NCBI GenBank assembly: GCA_900552095.1
Contig: URYM01000001.1
Coordinates: 1 to 28,328, forward strand
Direction: 5' to 3'
DNA from: an uncultured Blautia sp.
GTDB lineage: Bacteria; Bacillota; Clostridia; Lachnospirales; Lachnospiraceae
DNA: 28,328 bases
A program made the position numbers and the translations under genes. Below the pieces are notes generated by a model that did not search any database, was not told where the DNA came from, and saw nothing but the letters and a program-made list of their open reading frames with translations. Below are positions 16,505-23,557 of this stretch, in pieces (position 1 is the first letter of the stretch; each line of letters starts with the position of its first letter).

Positions 16505-18460
16505 TTAGCAGATCTCTGCCCCTGCAGGCATCGGTTTCTCCGGCGTCATAAGAGCCAGATTCCCCTCTGCATCCTCCGCGCAGAGGATCATTCCTTCGGA
16601 AAGGACTCCGGCCAGCTTGGCCGGCTTTAAGTTGACCAGAACCATAACTTTTTTGCCCACCATCTCTTCCGGTGTGTAGTGCGCCTTAATTCCGGAGACG
16701 ATCTGTTTCACCTGACTTCCGATGCGAACCTGGGAACAGAGCAGTTTCTTTGATTTCTTCACTGCCTCACAGGAAATGATCTCCCCTACCTGGAACTGCA
16801 TTTTCCCAAACTCCTCAAAGGTGATCTCTTCCTTCGGCTCAATGTCGATCACCGGCTCTTCCAGCTTCTCCTCTTCCTTCTGCTCTGCCGCTTTTTTCGC
16901 CTCAACCTTCTCCAGAACCTCTTTTACATCCAGACGGGCAAAGAGGATCTCCGGCTGATCCGTCACCTTATTTCCGGATGTATACAGGCCAAAGGTATCC
17001 AGCTGCTCATAGGTGCGCTTTTCCGCATGCAGCTGATCCAGGATCCGCTGGCTGGTCTCCGGCATAAAAGACTCCAGCAGTGTGGCTCCGATACAGATGC
17101 CTTCTACCAGATTATAGAGAACCTCCGCCAGACGGTCTTTCTTCTCCTCATCCTTTGCCAGCGCCCAGGGCATCGTCTCGTCAATATACTTGTTGCAGCG
17201 CTTAAACAGGTTGAAGATCTCTGTTATGGCGTCTGCCACACGCAGATCTTCCATCTTGGCAGCTGCTCTTTCCCTGGTTCCCAGCACAACGGCCTTCAGA
17301 TCTGCATCTACCTCTTCTGTCACACCGGTAGATTTTACCACGCCATCGAAATATTTATTGGACATGGAGATGGTTCTGTTTACCAGATTGCCCAGGGTGT
17401 TTGCCAGATCAGAATTCAGCCGCTCTACCATCAGCTCCCAGGTGATCACGCCGTCATTTTCAAAAGGCATCTCGTGAAGCACAAAGTAACGGACCGCATC
17501 TACGCCGAATACTTCTGCCAGATCATCCGCATAGAGCACATTTCCTTTCGATTTACTCATCTTTCCATCGCCCTGCAGCAGCCAGGGATGACCGAAGATC
17601 TGCTTCGGAAGAGGCAGATCCAGCGCCATCAGGAAGATCGGCCAGTAAATGGTATGAAAACGGATAATGTCCTTTCCGATCAGATGCAGATCAGCCGGCC
17701 AGTTCTTCTTAAACTGTTCCGTACTCTCTCCGTCGCAGTCATAACCGATACCGGTGATGTAGTTGGTCAGCGCATCCAGCCACACATAGGTCACATGCTT
17801 GGGATCAAAGTCCACCGGAATTCCCCACTTAAAGGAGGTTCTGGACACACACAGATCCTGAAGCCCCGGAAGGAGGAAGTTGTTCATCATCTCATTTTTC
17901 CGGGATACCGGCTGAATAAATTCCGGATGGCTGTTAATGTGATCGATCAGTCTCTGGGCATATTTGCTCATGCGGAAGAAGTAAGCCTCCTCCTTCGCCG
18001 GTGTGCAGGGCCGTCCGCAGTCCGGACATTTGCCGTCCACCAGCTGGGACTCTGTGAAAAATGACTCGCAGGGAGTACAGTACATTCCCTCATAGTAACC
18101 CTTGTAAATATCGCCCTGATCGTACAGTTTCTTAAAGATCTTCTGTACCTGTTTCTCATGATACTCATCCGTAGTACGGATAAATTTATCATAAGAAGTA
18201 TTCATCAGATCCCAGATCCCCCTGATCTCTCCGGCCACCTGATCTACAAACTCCTTCGGGGTGATTCCTGCTTCTGCAGCCTTGATCTCGATTTTCTGTC
18301 CATGCTCATCCGTTCCCGTCTGGAAGAATACCTCATACCCCTGCTGCCGTTTAAACCGGGCAATACTGTCTGCCAGAACAACCTCATACGTATTTCCGAT
18401 ATGGGGTTTTCCGGAAGTATAGGCGATCGCCGTCGTCATATAAAATTTCTTTTTTTCCAT
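16505..18460 (-). CDS. metG: Methionyl-tRNA synthetase
   Basis: Charges tRNA-Met with methionine, in the cytoplasm; 651 aa, the dimeric form with a C-terminal tRNA-binding domain. Motifs: the HIGH-like HIGN at residues 20-23 (TSGKPHIGNTYE), zinc knuckle cysteines 128, 131, 145 and 148, and KMSKS at 300-304. The anticodon-binding helical domain lies in the middle, and the EMAP-II/OB-fold domain from about 550 to the end (EEFGKMQFQVGEI...). A charged linker near 520-545 (KAAEQKEEEKLEEP) joins them. The ATG at 18460 has AAAGGAG upstream. An open frame to 18526 is leader sequence. Expression is under a T-box leader that senses uncharged tRNA-Met. Confidence 0.97.
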   Translation of the reverse strand: MEKKKFYMTTAIAYTSGKPHIGNTYEVVLADSIARFKRQQGYEVFFQTGTDEHGQKIEIKAAEAGITPKEFVDQVAGEIRGIWDLMNTSYDKFIRTTDEYHEKQVQKIFKKLYDQGDIYKGYYEGMYCTPCESFFTESQLVDGKCPDCGRPCTPAKEEAYFFRMSKYAQRLIDHINSHPEFIQPVSRKNEMMNNFLLPGLQDLCVSRTSFKWGIPVDFDPKHVTYVWLDALTNYITGIGYDCDGESTEQFKKNWPADLHLIGKDIIRFHTIYWPIFLMALDLPLPKQIFGHPWLLQGDGKMSKSKGNVLYADDLAEVFGVDAVRYFVLHEMPFENDGVITWELMVERLNSDLANTLGNLVNRTISMSNKYFDGVVKSTGVTEEVDADLKAVVLGTRERAAAKMEDLRVADAITEIFNLFKRCNKYIDETMPWALAKDEEKKDRLAEVLYNLVEGICIGATLLESFMPETSQRILDQLHAEKRTYEQLDTFGLYTSGNKVTDQPEILFARLDVKEVLEKVEAKKAAEQKEEEKLEEPVIDIEPKEEITFEEFGKMQFQVGEIISCEAVKKSKKLLCSQVRIGSQVKQIVSGIKAHYTPEEMVGKKVMVLVNLKPAKLAGVLSEGMILCAEDAEGNLALMTPEKPMPAGAEIC

Positions 18461-18493
18461 TCCTTTTCTCCTTTTCCTCTTATTATTTAAGAA

Positions 18494-18516
18494 AGAATTC
18501 TGCTTTGCAGAATTCT
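18494..18516. repeat. Perfect 10-bp hairpin in the metG leader
   Basis: AGAATTCTGC (18494-18503) and GCAGAATTCT (18507-18516) form a hairpin with a 3-base loop between the T-box terminator and the metG ribosome site. It has no full T-run behind it, so it is probably not a second terminator. It may stabilise the processed mRNA 5' end. Confidence 0.6.
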
Positions 18517-18529
18517 CCGCCTGCAAAAG

Positions 18530-18566
18530 AAAAAGCCCATCTCCCCTGTGCTCAGGGAAGACGAGC
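18530..18566 (-). terminator. T-box terminator of metG
   Basis: GCTCGTCTTCCC (18555-18566) pairs fully (with G-U pairs) with GGGGAGATGGGC (18535-18546), followed by five T on the minus strand. Confidence 0.9.
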
Positions 18567-18813
18567 CTAATACCCGTGATACCACTTCCATTTATCCGGA
18601 TCTCACGATCCGAACCTCATCGGGTACCTGCATACCCTCCCGCTGTAACAGGCGGACCTGTTGCCGACTTGCCGAAAAGCCCCGGACAAAAATTTTTCTC
18701 CGCCTTCCGGTTCATCCGCACCTCTCAGGAGCCATCTTCTCTGCCTCGCATCCGTATCCCTTTTCAGCTGCCGGGACTCTCTGGCACTTCGCCTGGTAGA
18801 TACTCTCTCCGTC
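18530..18813 (-). ncRNA. T-box leader RNA for metG (tRNA-Met sensing)
   Basis: About 280 bases without a protein gene fill most of the 450-base gap upstream of metG. The T-box signature AAGUGGUAUCACGG (18574-18587) precedes the terminator. A Stem I region follows the promoter. In its 3' side an AUG at 18733-18735, followed by a purine and CUCC that can pair with GGAG at the base of Stem I, is the probable specifier codon for methionine. The uncharged tRNA would stabilise the antiterminator and let metG be read. Confidence 0.88.
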
Positions 18814-18832
18814 ATTGTGTTTCTCTTCGTTT

Positions 18833-18861
18833 AGACTAGCACATTTTAATCTGTTTGTAAA
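18833..18861 (-). promoter_or_regulatory. Promoter of the metG T-box leader
   Basis: Minus strand TTTACA (18856-18861), 17 bases, TAGTCT (18833-18838), with TGC directly before the -10 (extended -10). Confidence 0.55.
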
Positions 18862-18870
18862 GGCAGAACA

Positions 18871-18904
18871 GGTACAAGTCCGGATAATCTACCGAACCTG
18901 TACC
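18871..18904 (-). terminator. Strong hairpin at the end of the nag operon
   Basis: GGTACAAGTCCGG (18871-18883) and CCGAACCTGTACC (18892-18904) pair over 13 positions including G-U. It sits just after the zinc-ribbon gene stop. On the minus strand the following bases are only moderately T-rich; on the plus strand a CGCTTTTT follows. Probable terminator, imperfect tail. Confidence 0.5.
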
Positions 18905-18910
18905 CGCTTT

Positions 18911-19312
18911 TTATCTTATTTTATTACCGCACTGAGCGCAGAATGTTCCCCCGTCCTTCGACTCTGTACCGCAGGACGGACAGATCACCGGCTCTTCTCT
19001 CTGCTCCGGAACGAGCCGCTGCATATCCAGAATTTCAATTTCCCTGTAATAGTCCGAAATCTTCTGTTCTGACTGGCGCACCAGTTTCAGCATATCCGGA
19101 TAAGGAAATGTTTCTTCTTTTGCATCCCGAAGATACAGGCGCATGATATAGAGACACATCTCATTGATCTTGGACTCTTCTTCCCTGATCTGCTTCTTCA
19201 GGCTCACCGCCCGGCTGCTTTCCTTGGCTCTCTGAGTCGTATCAGAAACGATTTTCCCCAGATCATTCCCGGTCTCTGAAATCTTCTCTCCCAGCTTGTT
19301 AAAGAAAGACAT
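18911..19312 (-). CDS. Small protein with C-terminal zinc ribbon
   Basis: 133 aa of unknown function. Residues 1-100 are charged and helical, likely coiled coil (SLKKQIREEESKINEM, RQSEQKISDYYREIEILDM), with no membrane segment. Residues 111-128 form a zinc ribbon, CPSC-x10-CAQC (Cys111, 114, 125, 128), ending CGNKIR. ATG at 19312 is preceded by GGGGAAG. It starts 17 bases after nagA, so it is co-transcribed with nagBA, but nothing in it suggests sugar metabolism. Such zinc-ribbon tails are common on Lachnospiraceae proteins of unknown role. Confidence 0.85.
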   Translation of the reverse strand: MSFFNKLGEKISETGNDLGKIVSDTTQRAKESSRAVSLKKQIREEESKINEMCLYIMRLYLRDAKEETFPYPDMLKLVRQSEQKISDYYREIEILDMQRLVPEQREEPVICPSCGTESKDGGTFCAQCGNKIR

Positions 19313-19329
19313 ACTTACTTCCCCTGTCC

Positions 19330-20430
19330 TTAAATTACCTGTTTCAGTTCCAGATCATCGGTCACAAGAAGCAGATCCGCCTCTTTGCCCACTGCGATAG
19401 AACCCACCTGATCGTAGATCCCAATGCTCTTTGCCGGGGTAGCTGTCGCCGCCAGGATCGCCTCACTCTGAGGAATCCCAAAAGAAACTGCCTTTCTCAT
19501 ACAGTCAAACAGGTTGGTGGCAGAACCGGCGATCGTTCCATTTGCCAGCGTTGCCTTACAGTCTTTTACCGTAACTTCCTGTCCGCCCAGCTGATACGTT
19601 CCATTCTCCATTCCTGTAGCCATCATAGAGTCGCTGACCAGAGCAACCCTTCCCGTAAAGAGCTGGAAGGTGGCACGCACAACGCTGGGATGAATATGGA
19701 TTCCGTCACAGATCAGTTCTGCGACGCAGTCTTTGTGATCGATCGCTGCACCGATCATTCCCGGATCTCTGTGAGACAGAGGCTGCATGGCATTATAAAG
19801 ATGCGTGATATGCAGAGCACCGTTGTCCATCGCTTCCTTGGCACAGGTATAATCCGCTGCGGTATGACCCAGAGAAATCTCCACTTTATCGTGATAGTCC
19901 CGGATAAATTCCTCCGCTCCCTCCACATTGGGCGCCAGCGTTACCAGTTTGATCAGCCCTTTTGCCGCCTTCTGGCAGGCATCAAAAAATTCTCCGGTAG
20001 GCTTTCTGATGTAGCCTTCCACATGGGCGCCCTTTTTCGCCGGATCAAGGAACGGCCCTTCCATGTTGATTCCCACGATCCTCGCCTGATCAGAAAAATC
20101 ACCGGCCTCATGCGCCGTCGCAAAAATCTTCTCCAGTTCCTCCAGAGGCAGCGTCATGGATGTGGGGCAGTAAGAAGTAATACCACAGGATTTCTCATAG
20201 CGCAGCACAGCCTTCAGCCCCTCTGCATCCGCATCGGAAAAATCATGGCCGTAAGCGCCGTGGCTGTGAATATCTACCAGCCCGGGAATCACCTTCAGAC
20301 CTTCCGCATCGATCTCCGTCCTGTCTGTTACTTCCTCCTCAGAAGCCACCAGCCTGTGATTTTCTATGAACAGATCCATCTTCCTGAAACTGCCATCCTC
20401 CTGAAATACCAGTCCGTTTCTAATAATCAT
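19330..20430 (-). CDS. nagA: N-acetylglucosamine-6-phosphate deacetylase
   Basis: Removes acetate from GlcNAc-6-phosphate, feeding NagB; cytoplasmic, 366 aa. Amidohydrolase motifs: HSHG (His55, His57), metal ligand Glu124 in NMEGPFLDP, His189 in SLGHTAADY, His210 in THLYNAM, catalytic Asp267 in LVSDSM. The start overlaps the nagB stop by ATGA. It ends LELKQVI, the usual length. Part of the pathway that recycles or eats amino sugars from cell wall or host mucin glycans. Confidence 0.97.
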   Translation of the reverse strand: MIIRNGLVFQEDGSFRKMDLFIENHRLVASEEEVTDRTEIDAEGLKVIPGLVDIHSHGAYGHDFSDADAEGLKAVLRYEKSCGITSYCPTSMTLPLEELEKIFATAHEAGDFSDQARIVGINMEGPFLDPAKKGAHVEGYIRKPTGEFFDACQKAAKGLIKLVTLAPNVEGAEEFIRDYHDKVEISLGHTAADYTCAKEAMDNGALHITHLYNAMQPLSHRDPGMIGAAIDHKDCVAELICDGIHIHPSVVRATFQLFTGRVALVSDSMMATGMENGTYQLGGQEVTVKDCKATLANGTIAGSATNLFDCMRKAVSFGIPQSEAILAATATPAKSIGIYDQVGSIAVGKEADLLLVTDDLELKQVI

Positions 20431-21176
20431 TTCTTATATACTCCTTTTTCTCTTGCCAGAGACAGAGCATCCTCATCTGCGATAATAATTGCATCTCTGT
20501 GCAGCTGCAGGATAGATGCCTGTACATGGGGGGTTACCGGTCCGAAGAAAGAATCATAAACTGCCTGTGCCTTGTTCTTTCCGGAAGCGATCAGAAGCAC
20601 TGTCTTTGCATTCATGATATTTCCAATACCCATGGTATATGCATACTTCGGAACATCATCGATGGATTCAAAGAATCTTGCATTTGCCTCAATCGTGCTC
20701 TCGGTCAGCTTCACGCAATGCGTTCCAACCTTGAACTCCTCTGCCGGCTCATTAAATCCGATATGACCGTTTCCGCCGATTCCCAGAAGCTGCAGATCAA
20801 CGCCTCCCACAGATTCGATCACTGCATCATAATCGGCACATGCCTTAGCTGCATCCTCTTCCAGACCATTGGGAACAGAGGTGCGGCTCTTATCAATATT
20901 TACATGATTAAACAGATTATCGTTCATAAAATAGCGATAACTCTGATCATGGTCACCGGACAGGCCTTTATATTCATCCAGGTTTACAGAAGTTACCTGA
21001 GAGAAATCCAGTTCGCCTTCTTCATACTTTTTGATCAGATTTTTATAGGTTCCTACCGGTGTGGAGCCTGTTGCCAGTCCCAGAACAGCGTTAGGCTTCA
21101 GTGTAACCTGTGCAGCAATGATCTCTGCTGCTTTTTTGCTCAAATCTTCGTAATTTTTTGCTTCAATGATTCTCAT
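20427..21176 (-). CDS. nagB: Glucosamine-6-phosphate deaminase
   Basis: Converts glucosamine-6-phosphate to fructose-6-phosphate and ammonia; 249 aa, close to family length. Motifs: phosphate loop GLATGSTPVGTY (33-44), VNLDEY with the catalytic Asp67, and LGIGGNGHIGFNEP (131-144) with catalytic His138. ATG at 21176 follows AGGAGG. First gene of nagB-nagA-zinc-ribbon, read from a clear sigma-A promoter. No NagR-type regulator or GlcNAc PTS gene is nearby. Confidence 0.98.
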   Translation of the reverse strand: MRIIEAKNYEDLSKKAAEIIAAQVTLKPNAVLGLATGSTPVGTYKNLIKKYEEGELDFSQVTSVNLDEYKGLSGDHDQSYRYFMNDNLFNHVNIDKSRTSVPNGLEEDAAKACADYDAVIESVGGVDLQLLGIGGNGHIGFNEPAEEFKVGTHCVKLTESTIEANARFFESIDDVPKYAYTMGIGNIMNAKTVLLIASGKNKAQAVYDSFFGPVTPHVQASILQLHRDAIIIADEDALSLAREKGVYKK

Positions 21177-21207
21177 AGTAACTTCCTCCTAATTTCAATG
21201 TACCTTC

Positions 21208-21236
21208 ATTATACGGCTATCCTATCTTAATTTCAA
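21208..21236 (-). promoter_or_regulatory. nagB promoter
   Basis: Minus strand TTGAAA (21231-21236), 17 bases, TATAAT (21208-21213). It starts transcription about 25 bases before the ATG. The region to the perR promoter is about 33 bases, so the two divergent promoters lie close together. Confidence 0.8.
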
Positions 21237-21268
21237 CTGATACCGTTTTTTCCAAATAAAATTAGCTC

Positions 21269-21312
21269 TTGACAGAAGATTTTTCTTATATTAAACTTAA
21301 TAATCATTACTA
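21269..21312 (+). promoter_or_regulatory. perR promoter with PerR-box-like operator
   Basis: TTGACA (21269-21274), 17 bases, TAAACT (21292-21297). Directly after it TAATAAT-C-ATTACTA (21298-21312) matches the 7-1-7 Per box (TTATAATNATTATAA) at 11 of 14 positions and covers the transcription start, which fits autorepression. Confidence 0.6.
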
Positions 21313-21334
21313 TTATCAAAGAGGAGGGAAAACT

Positions 21335-21715
21335 GTGAGGACGCTGAAATACAGCCGCCAGAGAGAATCCATCAAAGAGTTCCTGGCTGGAAGAAAAGAT
21401 CACCCTACCGCCGACGTAATATATGAAAATATCCGTCTGCAGTACCCCAATATCAGCCTTGGAACCGTCTACCGAAATCTTTCTCTGTTAAGCAGTATCG
21501 GAGAGATCACAAAGGTAAGTACCGGAGACGGTGCGGATCACTATGACGGGAATGTACATCCCCACAATCATTTTATCTGCAATAAGTGCCATTGTGTCAT
21601 TGATCTGGACATGGAGAGCATTGATTTTATCAAAGATACCGCTTCCAGAAACTTTGATGGAAAAATAGAAAATTATGTGACTAATTTCTATGGTCTCTGC
21701 AAAAAATGTTTATAA
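21335..21715 (+). CDS. perR: PerR-type peroxide-responsive Fur-family repressor
   Basis: 126-aa metalloregulator. The winged-helix domain (1-75) has TVYRNLSLLSSIGEI. The regulatory metal site is the His-Asp set HPTAD (His23), HYDGNVHPH (Asp71, His75, His77) and an Asp in VIDLD. The structural zinc site is CNKC (82, 85) and CKKC (122, 125). PerR senses peroxide by metal-catalysed His oxidation and then leaves its operators. The start is the GTG at 21335: GAGGAGGG precedes it, while the only longer open frame begins with a TTG that is the -35 of the promoter. The next gene is a rubrerythrin with a similar operator, a typical target. Confidence 0.9.
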   Translation: MRTLKYSRQRESIKEFLAGRKDHPTADVIYENIRLQYPNISLGTVYRNLSLLSSIGEITKVSTGDGADHYDGNVHPHNHFICNKCHCVIDLDMESIDFIKDTASRNFDGKIENYVTNFYGLCKKCL

Positions 21716-21730
21716 AGTCATTTTAAAGTA

Positions 21731-21759
21731 TTGACAGGAACAGATAGTTGTGTTAGATT
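21731..21759 (+). promoter_or_regulatory. Rubrerythrin promoter
   Basis: TTGACA (21731-21736), 17 bases, TAGATT (21754-21759). It lies 16 bases after the perR stop, so the rubrerythrin has its own transcript as well as possible read-through. Confidence 0.6.
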
Positions 21760-21780
21760 AATTATAGTAACAATTCCTAT

Positions 21781-21795
21781 TATTAATGATTATGA
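21781..21795 (+). promoter_or_regulatory. PerR-box-like site before rubrerythrin
   Basis: TATTAAT-G-ATTATGA matches TTATAATNATTATAA at 11 of 14 positions. It lies about 15 bases downstream of the predicted start and 20 bases before the ATG, a repressor position. Confidence 0.5.
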
Positions 21796-21815
21796 AAGAA
21801 AAGGAGAATATAAAA

Positions 21816-22364
21816 ATGAAGAAATTTGTATGTGGTGTTTGTGGTTATGTTTACGAAGGCGAAGCTCTGCCGGCAGATTACGTTTGTCCCGTATGTAAGG
21901 CTACCGCTGACAAGTTCCAGGAGCAGGCTTCCGATCTTTCCTGGGCTGCTGAGCATGTAGTAGGAATCGCTAAAGGCGTAAGCGAGGATATTCTGGCTGA
22001 TTTAAGAGCAAACTTCGAGGGAGAGTGCTCTGAGGTTGGTATGTACCTGGCTATGGCTCGTGTTGCTCACAGAGAAGGTTATCCGGAAATCGGCCTGTAC
22101 TGGGAGAAAGCTGCTTACGAAGAGGCTGAGCACGCTGCAAAATTTGCAGAGCTGCTGGGCGAAGTTGTAACTGACAGCACCAAGAAAAACCTTGAAATGC
22201 GTGTTGCAGCTGAGAACGGCGCTACCGCTGGCAAGTTCGATCTGGCAAAACGTGCAAAAGCTGCTGATCTGGACGCAATCCATGATACCGTTCATGAGAT
22301 GGCAAAAGACGAAGCTCGTCATGGAAAAGCTTTTGAAGGTCTGCTGAAGAGATACTTTGGCTAA
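21816..22364 (+). CDS. Reverse rubrerythrin (rubredoxin domain first)
   Basis: Peroxide- and oxygen-detoxifying diiron protein, 182 aa. Residues 1-35 form a rubredoxin-like iron site ([10 protein letters not shown] ... CPVC; Cys6, 9, 24, 27). Residues 50-180 form the ferritin-like four-helix domain, with Glu/His ligands in [21 protein letters not shown] and DEARHGKAF. In classical rubrerythrin the rubredoxin part is at the C-terminus; this reversed order is the clostridial 'reverse rubrerythrin'. The ATG at 21816 follows AAGGAG; an upstream ATG at 21786 lies in the operator. It is likely very highly expressed when PerR is released. It ends in a strong terminator. Confidence 0.95.
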   Translation: MKKFVCGVCGYVYEGEALPADYVCPVCKATADKFQEQASDLSWAAEHVVGIAKGVSEDILADLRANFEGECSEVGMYLAMARVAHREGYPEIGLYWEKAAYEEAEHAAKFAELLGEVVTDSTKKNLEMRVAAENGATAGKFDLAKRAKAADLDAIHDTVHEMAKDEARHGKAFEGLLKRYFG

Positions 22365-22377
22365 TCCTTCAATCGAT

Positions 22378-22423
22378 AAAAGAGGAGAAGACTTCAACAA
22401 AGTTCTTCTCCTCTTTTCTTTTT
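22378..22423. terminator. Bidirectional terminator between rubrerythrin and the PTS operon
   Basis: AAAGAGGAGAAGA (22378-22390) pairs with TCTTCTCCTCTTT, with A and T runs on both sides. It serves the rubrerythrin on the plus strand (CTTTTT after it) and the EIIA gene, whose stop codon is at 22422, on the minus strand. Confidence 0.85.
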
Positions 22424-22874
22424 ACTCCTCTTCTCTCATCTCCTGCAGAAGTTCCCAGAACTCCCGGGAAGTTTTGCTGGCTGCCAGCCGGTCCACATTT
22501 TCCTCTTCCATCAGAATACCGGCCAGCTCGCTCATCAGTTCCAGATGACTGTCCGCATCCACCGCCGCCAGGGTAATGATCAGTTTTACCGGATCAAACC
22601 CTTCGCTCCCAAAGGGAACAGGGGGATTTAAGGTGGTAAAGCAGACAGCCAGTTCTTTCACACCGCACTCCGGTCTGGCATGCGCCAGAGCCACATGATT
22701 TCCCAGCACAATATAGGGGCCGATCCTGTGCACGGCTTGGATCATCTCATCAATATACCGCTCCTCGATTTTATCTGTTTCCAGCAGATGTTCTGCCGAC
22801 TTTCGGATGGCATCCTCCCAGTTTTCTGCTTTTACCCCTACTTCAATATCACTTACCATTACCTGCTCCAGCAT
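22422..22874 (-). CDS. PTS EIIA component (mannitol/fructose/ascorbate class)
   Basis: 150-aa cytoplasmic phosphocarrier that passes phosphate from HPr to the EIIB domain of the transporter. Fold family PTS_EIIA_2; phospho-His65 in VALAHARPE, with the preceding His60. The HARPE form resembles ascorbate-type (UlaC) and regulator EIIA domains more than classic mannitol EIIA, so the pair with the mannitol-type EIICB is mixed. ATG at 22874 has GGAGAC upstream. It is the last gene of a four-gene operon, 14 bases after the phosphatase gene. Confidence 0.9.
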   Translation of the reverse strand: MLEQVMVSDIEVGVKAENWEDAIRKSAEHLLETDKIEERYIDEMIQAVHRIGPYIVLGNHVALAHARPECGVKELAVCFTTLNPPVPFGSEGFDPVKLIITLAAVDADSHLELMSELAGILMEEENVDRLAASKTSREFWELLQEMREEE

Positions 22875-22888
22875 AATCTGTCTCCTTT

Positions 22889-23548
22889 CTAAAACCGGCC
22901 ATAATCTTTTATAATGTCATCCAGATTCACTTCTTCCAGTGATTCTGCCAGCTGATAATATCCCTCAAATTCACAGTATCTTGTAATCTGATTGGGGATG
23001 ACAAGGCAGGGCATTCCGGCTCTTTTTGCCGCTGTCAGTCCGTTTCCGGAATCCTCCACCGCCAGGCACTCTTTCGGATCACATCCTAACAGTTCCGCCG
23101 CTTTCAGAAAAATATCCGGTGCAGGTTTTACCTGTTTGCTCAGCTCCGCTGTGGAAAATACTTCAAAATCATTTAAAATCCCCAGACGCTCCAGATGAAA
23201 CACAGGTTTTCTGCGGGTTGCAGAGGTGGCGATTGCTAGCTTCAGATCTCTCTCCTTCGCCTGACGGATAAATTCCAGAACTCCCTTCATCGGCGGAAGC
23301 TTGCAGGTTCTTCTCACAAATTCATCAGCTACCTGCCGCTCAAACCCGTGGAAATCAATCTGGCCTCCAATTTCTTCTCTCAGAAAGCGAAACAGCGCCT
23401 CACTGTTAGCTCCTACACAGACCAGATAATCCGTTATCTTCAGTTCATACTGATACGTATCTCTCAGCCAGTCCCTGTAAATATAATACCACTCCGATTC
23501 GGTATCTACAATCACTCCGTCAAAATCAAAAACAACCGCCTTTAACAT
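22889..23548 (-). CDS. HAD-family hydrolase (subfamily IA)
   Basis: 219-aa phosphatase or phosphomutase of the beta-phosphoglucomutase/phosphatase group. Motif I FDFDGVIVDTE (nucleophile Asp8, Asp10), motif II ATSATRRKP, conserved Lys in KPAPDIF, motif III EDSGNGLTAA. The cap domain covers about 16-85. Placed between EIICB and EIIA genes, it may dephosphorylate the imported sugar or polyol phosphate, or act as a repair enzyme. The exact substrate is unknown. ATG follows AAGGAGAT. Confidence 0.9.
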   Translation of the reverse strand: MLKAVVFDFDGVIVDTESEWYYIYRDWLRDTYQYELKITDYLVCVGANSEALFRFLREEIGGQIDFHGFERQVADEFVRRTCKLPPMKGVLEFIRQAKERDLKLAIATSATRRKPVFHLERLGILNDFEVFSTAELSKQVKPAPDIFLKAAELLGCDPKECLAVEDSGNGLTAAKRAGMPCLVIPNQITRYCEFEGYYQLAESLEEVNLDDIIKDYGRF

Positions 23549-23557
23549 ACAATCTCC

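Noticed and set aside
17027..18064. Open frame of 345 codons on the plus strand
   Set aside because: Antisense to metG; no domain seen.
18603..18839. Short open frames in the gap upstream of metG, both strands
   Set aside because: They lie in the T-box leader RNA, which explains the conserved sequence.
21269..21334. Upstream TTG start for perR
   Set aside because: TTGACA there is the -35 element, and the GTG at 21335 has a strong GAGGAGGG site.
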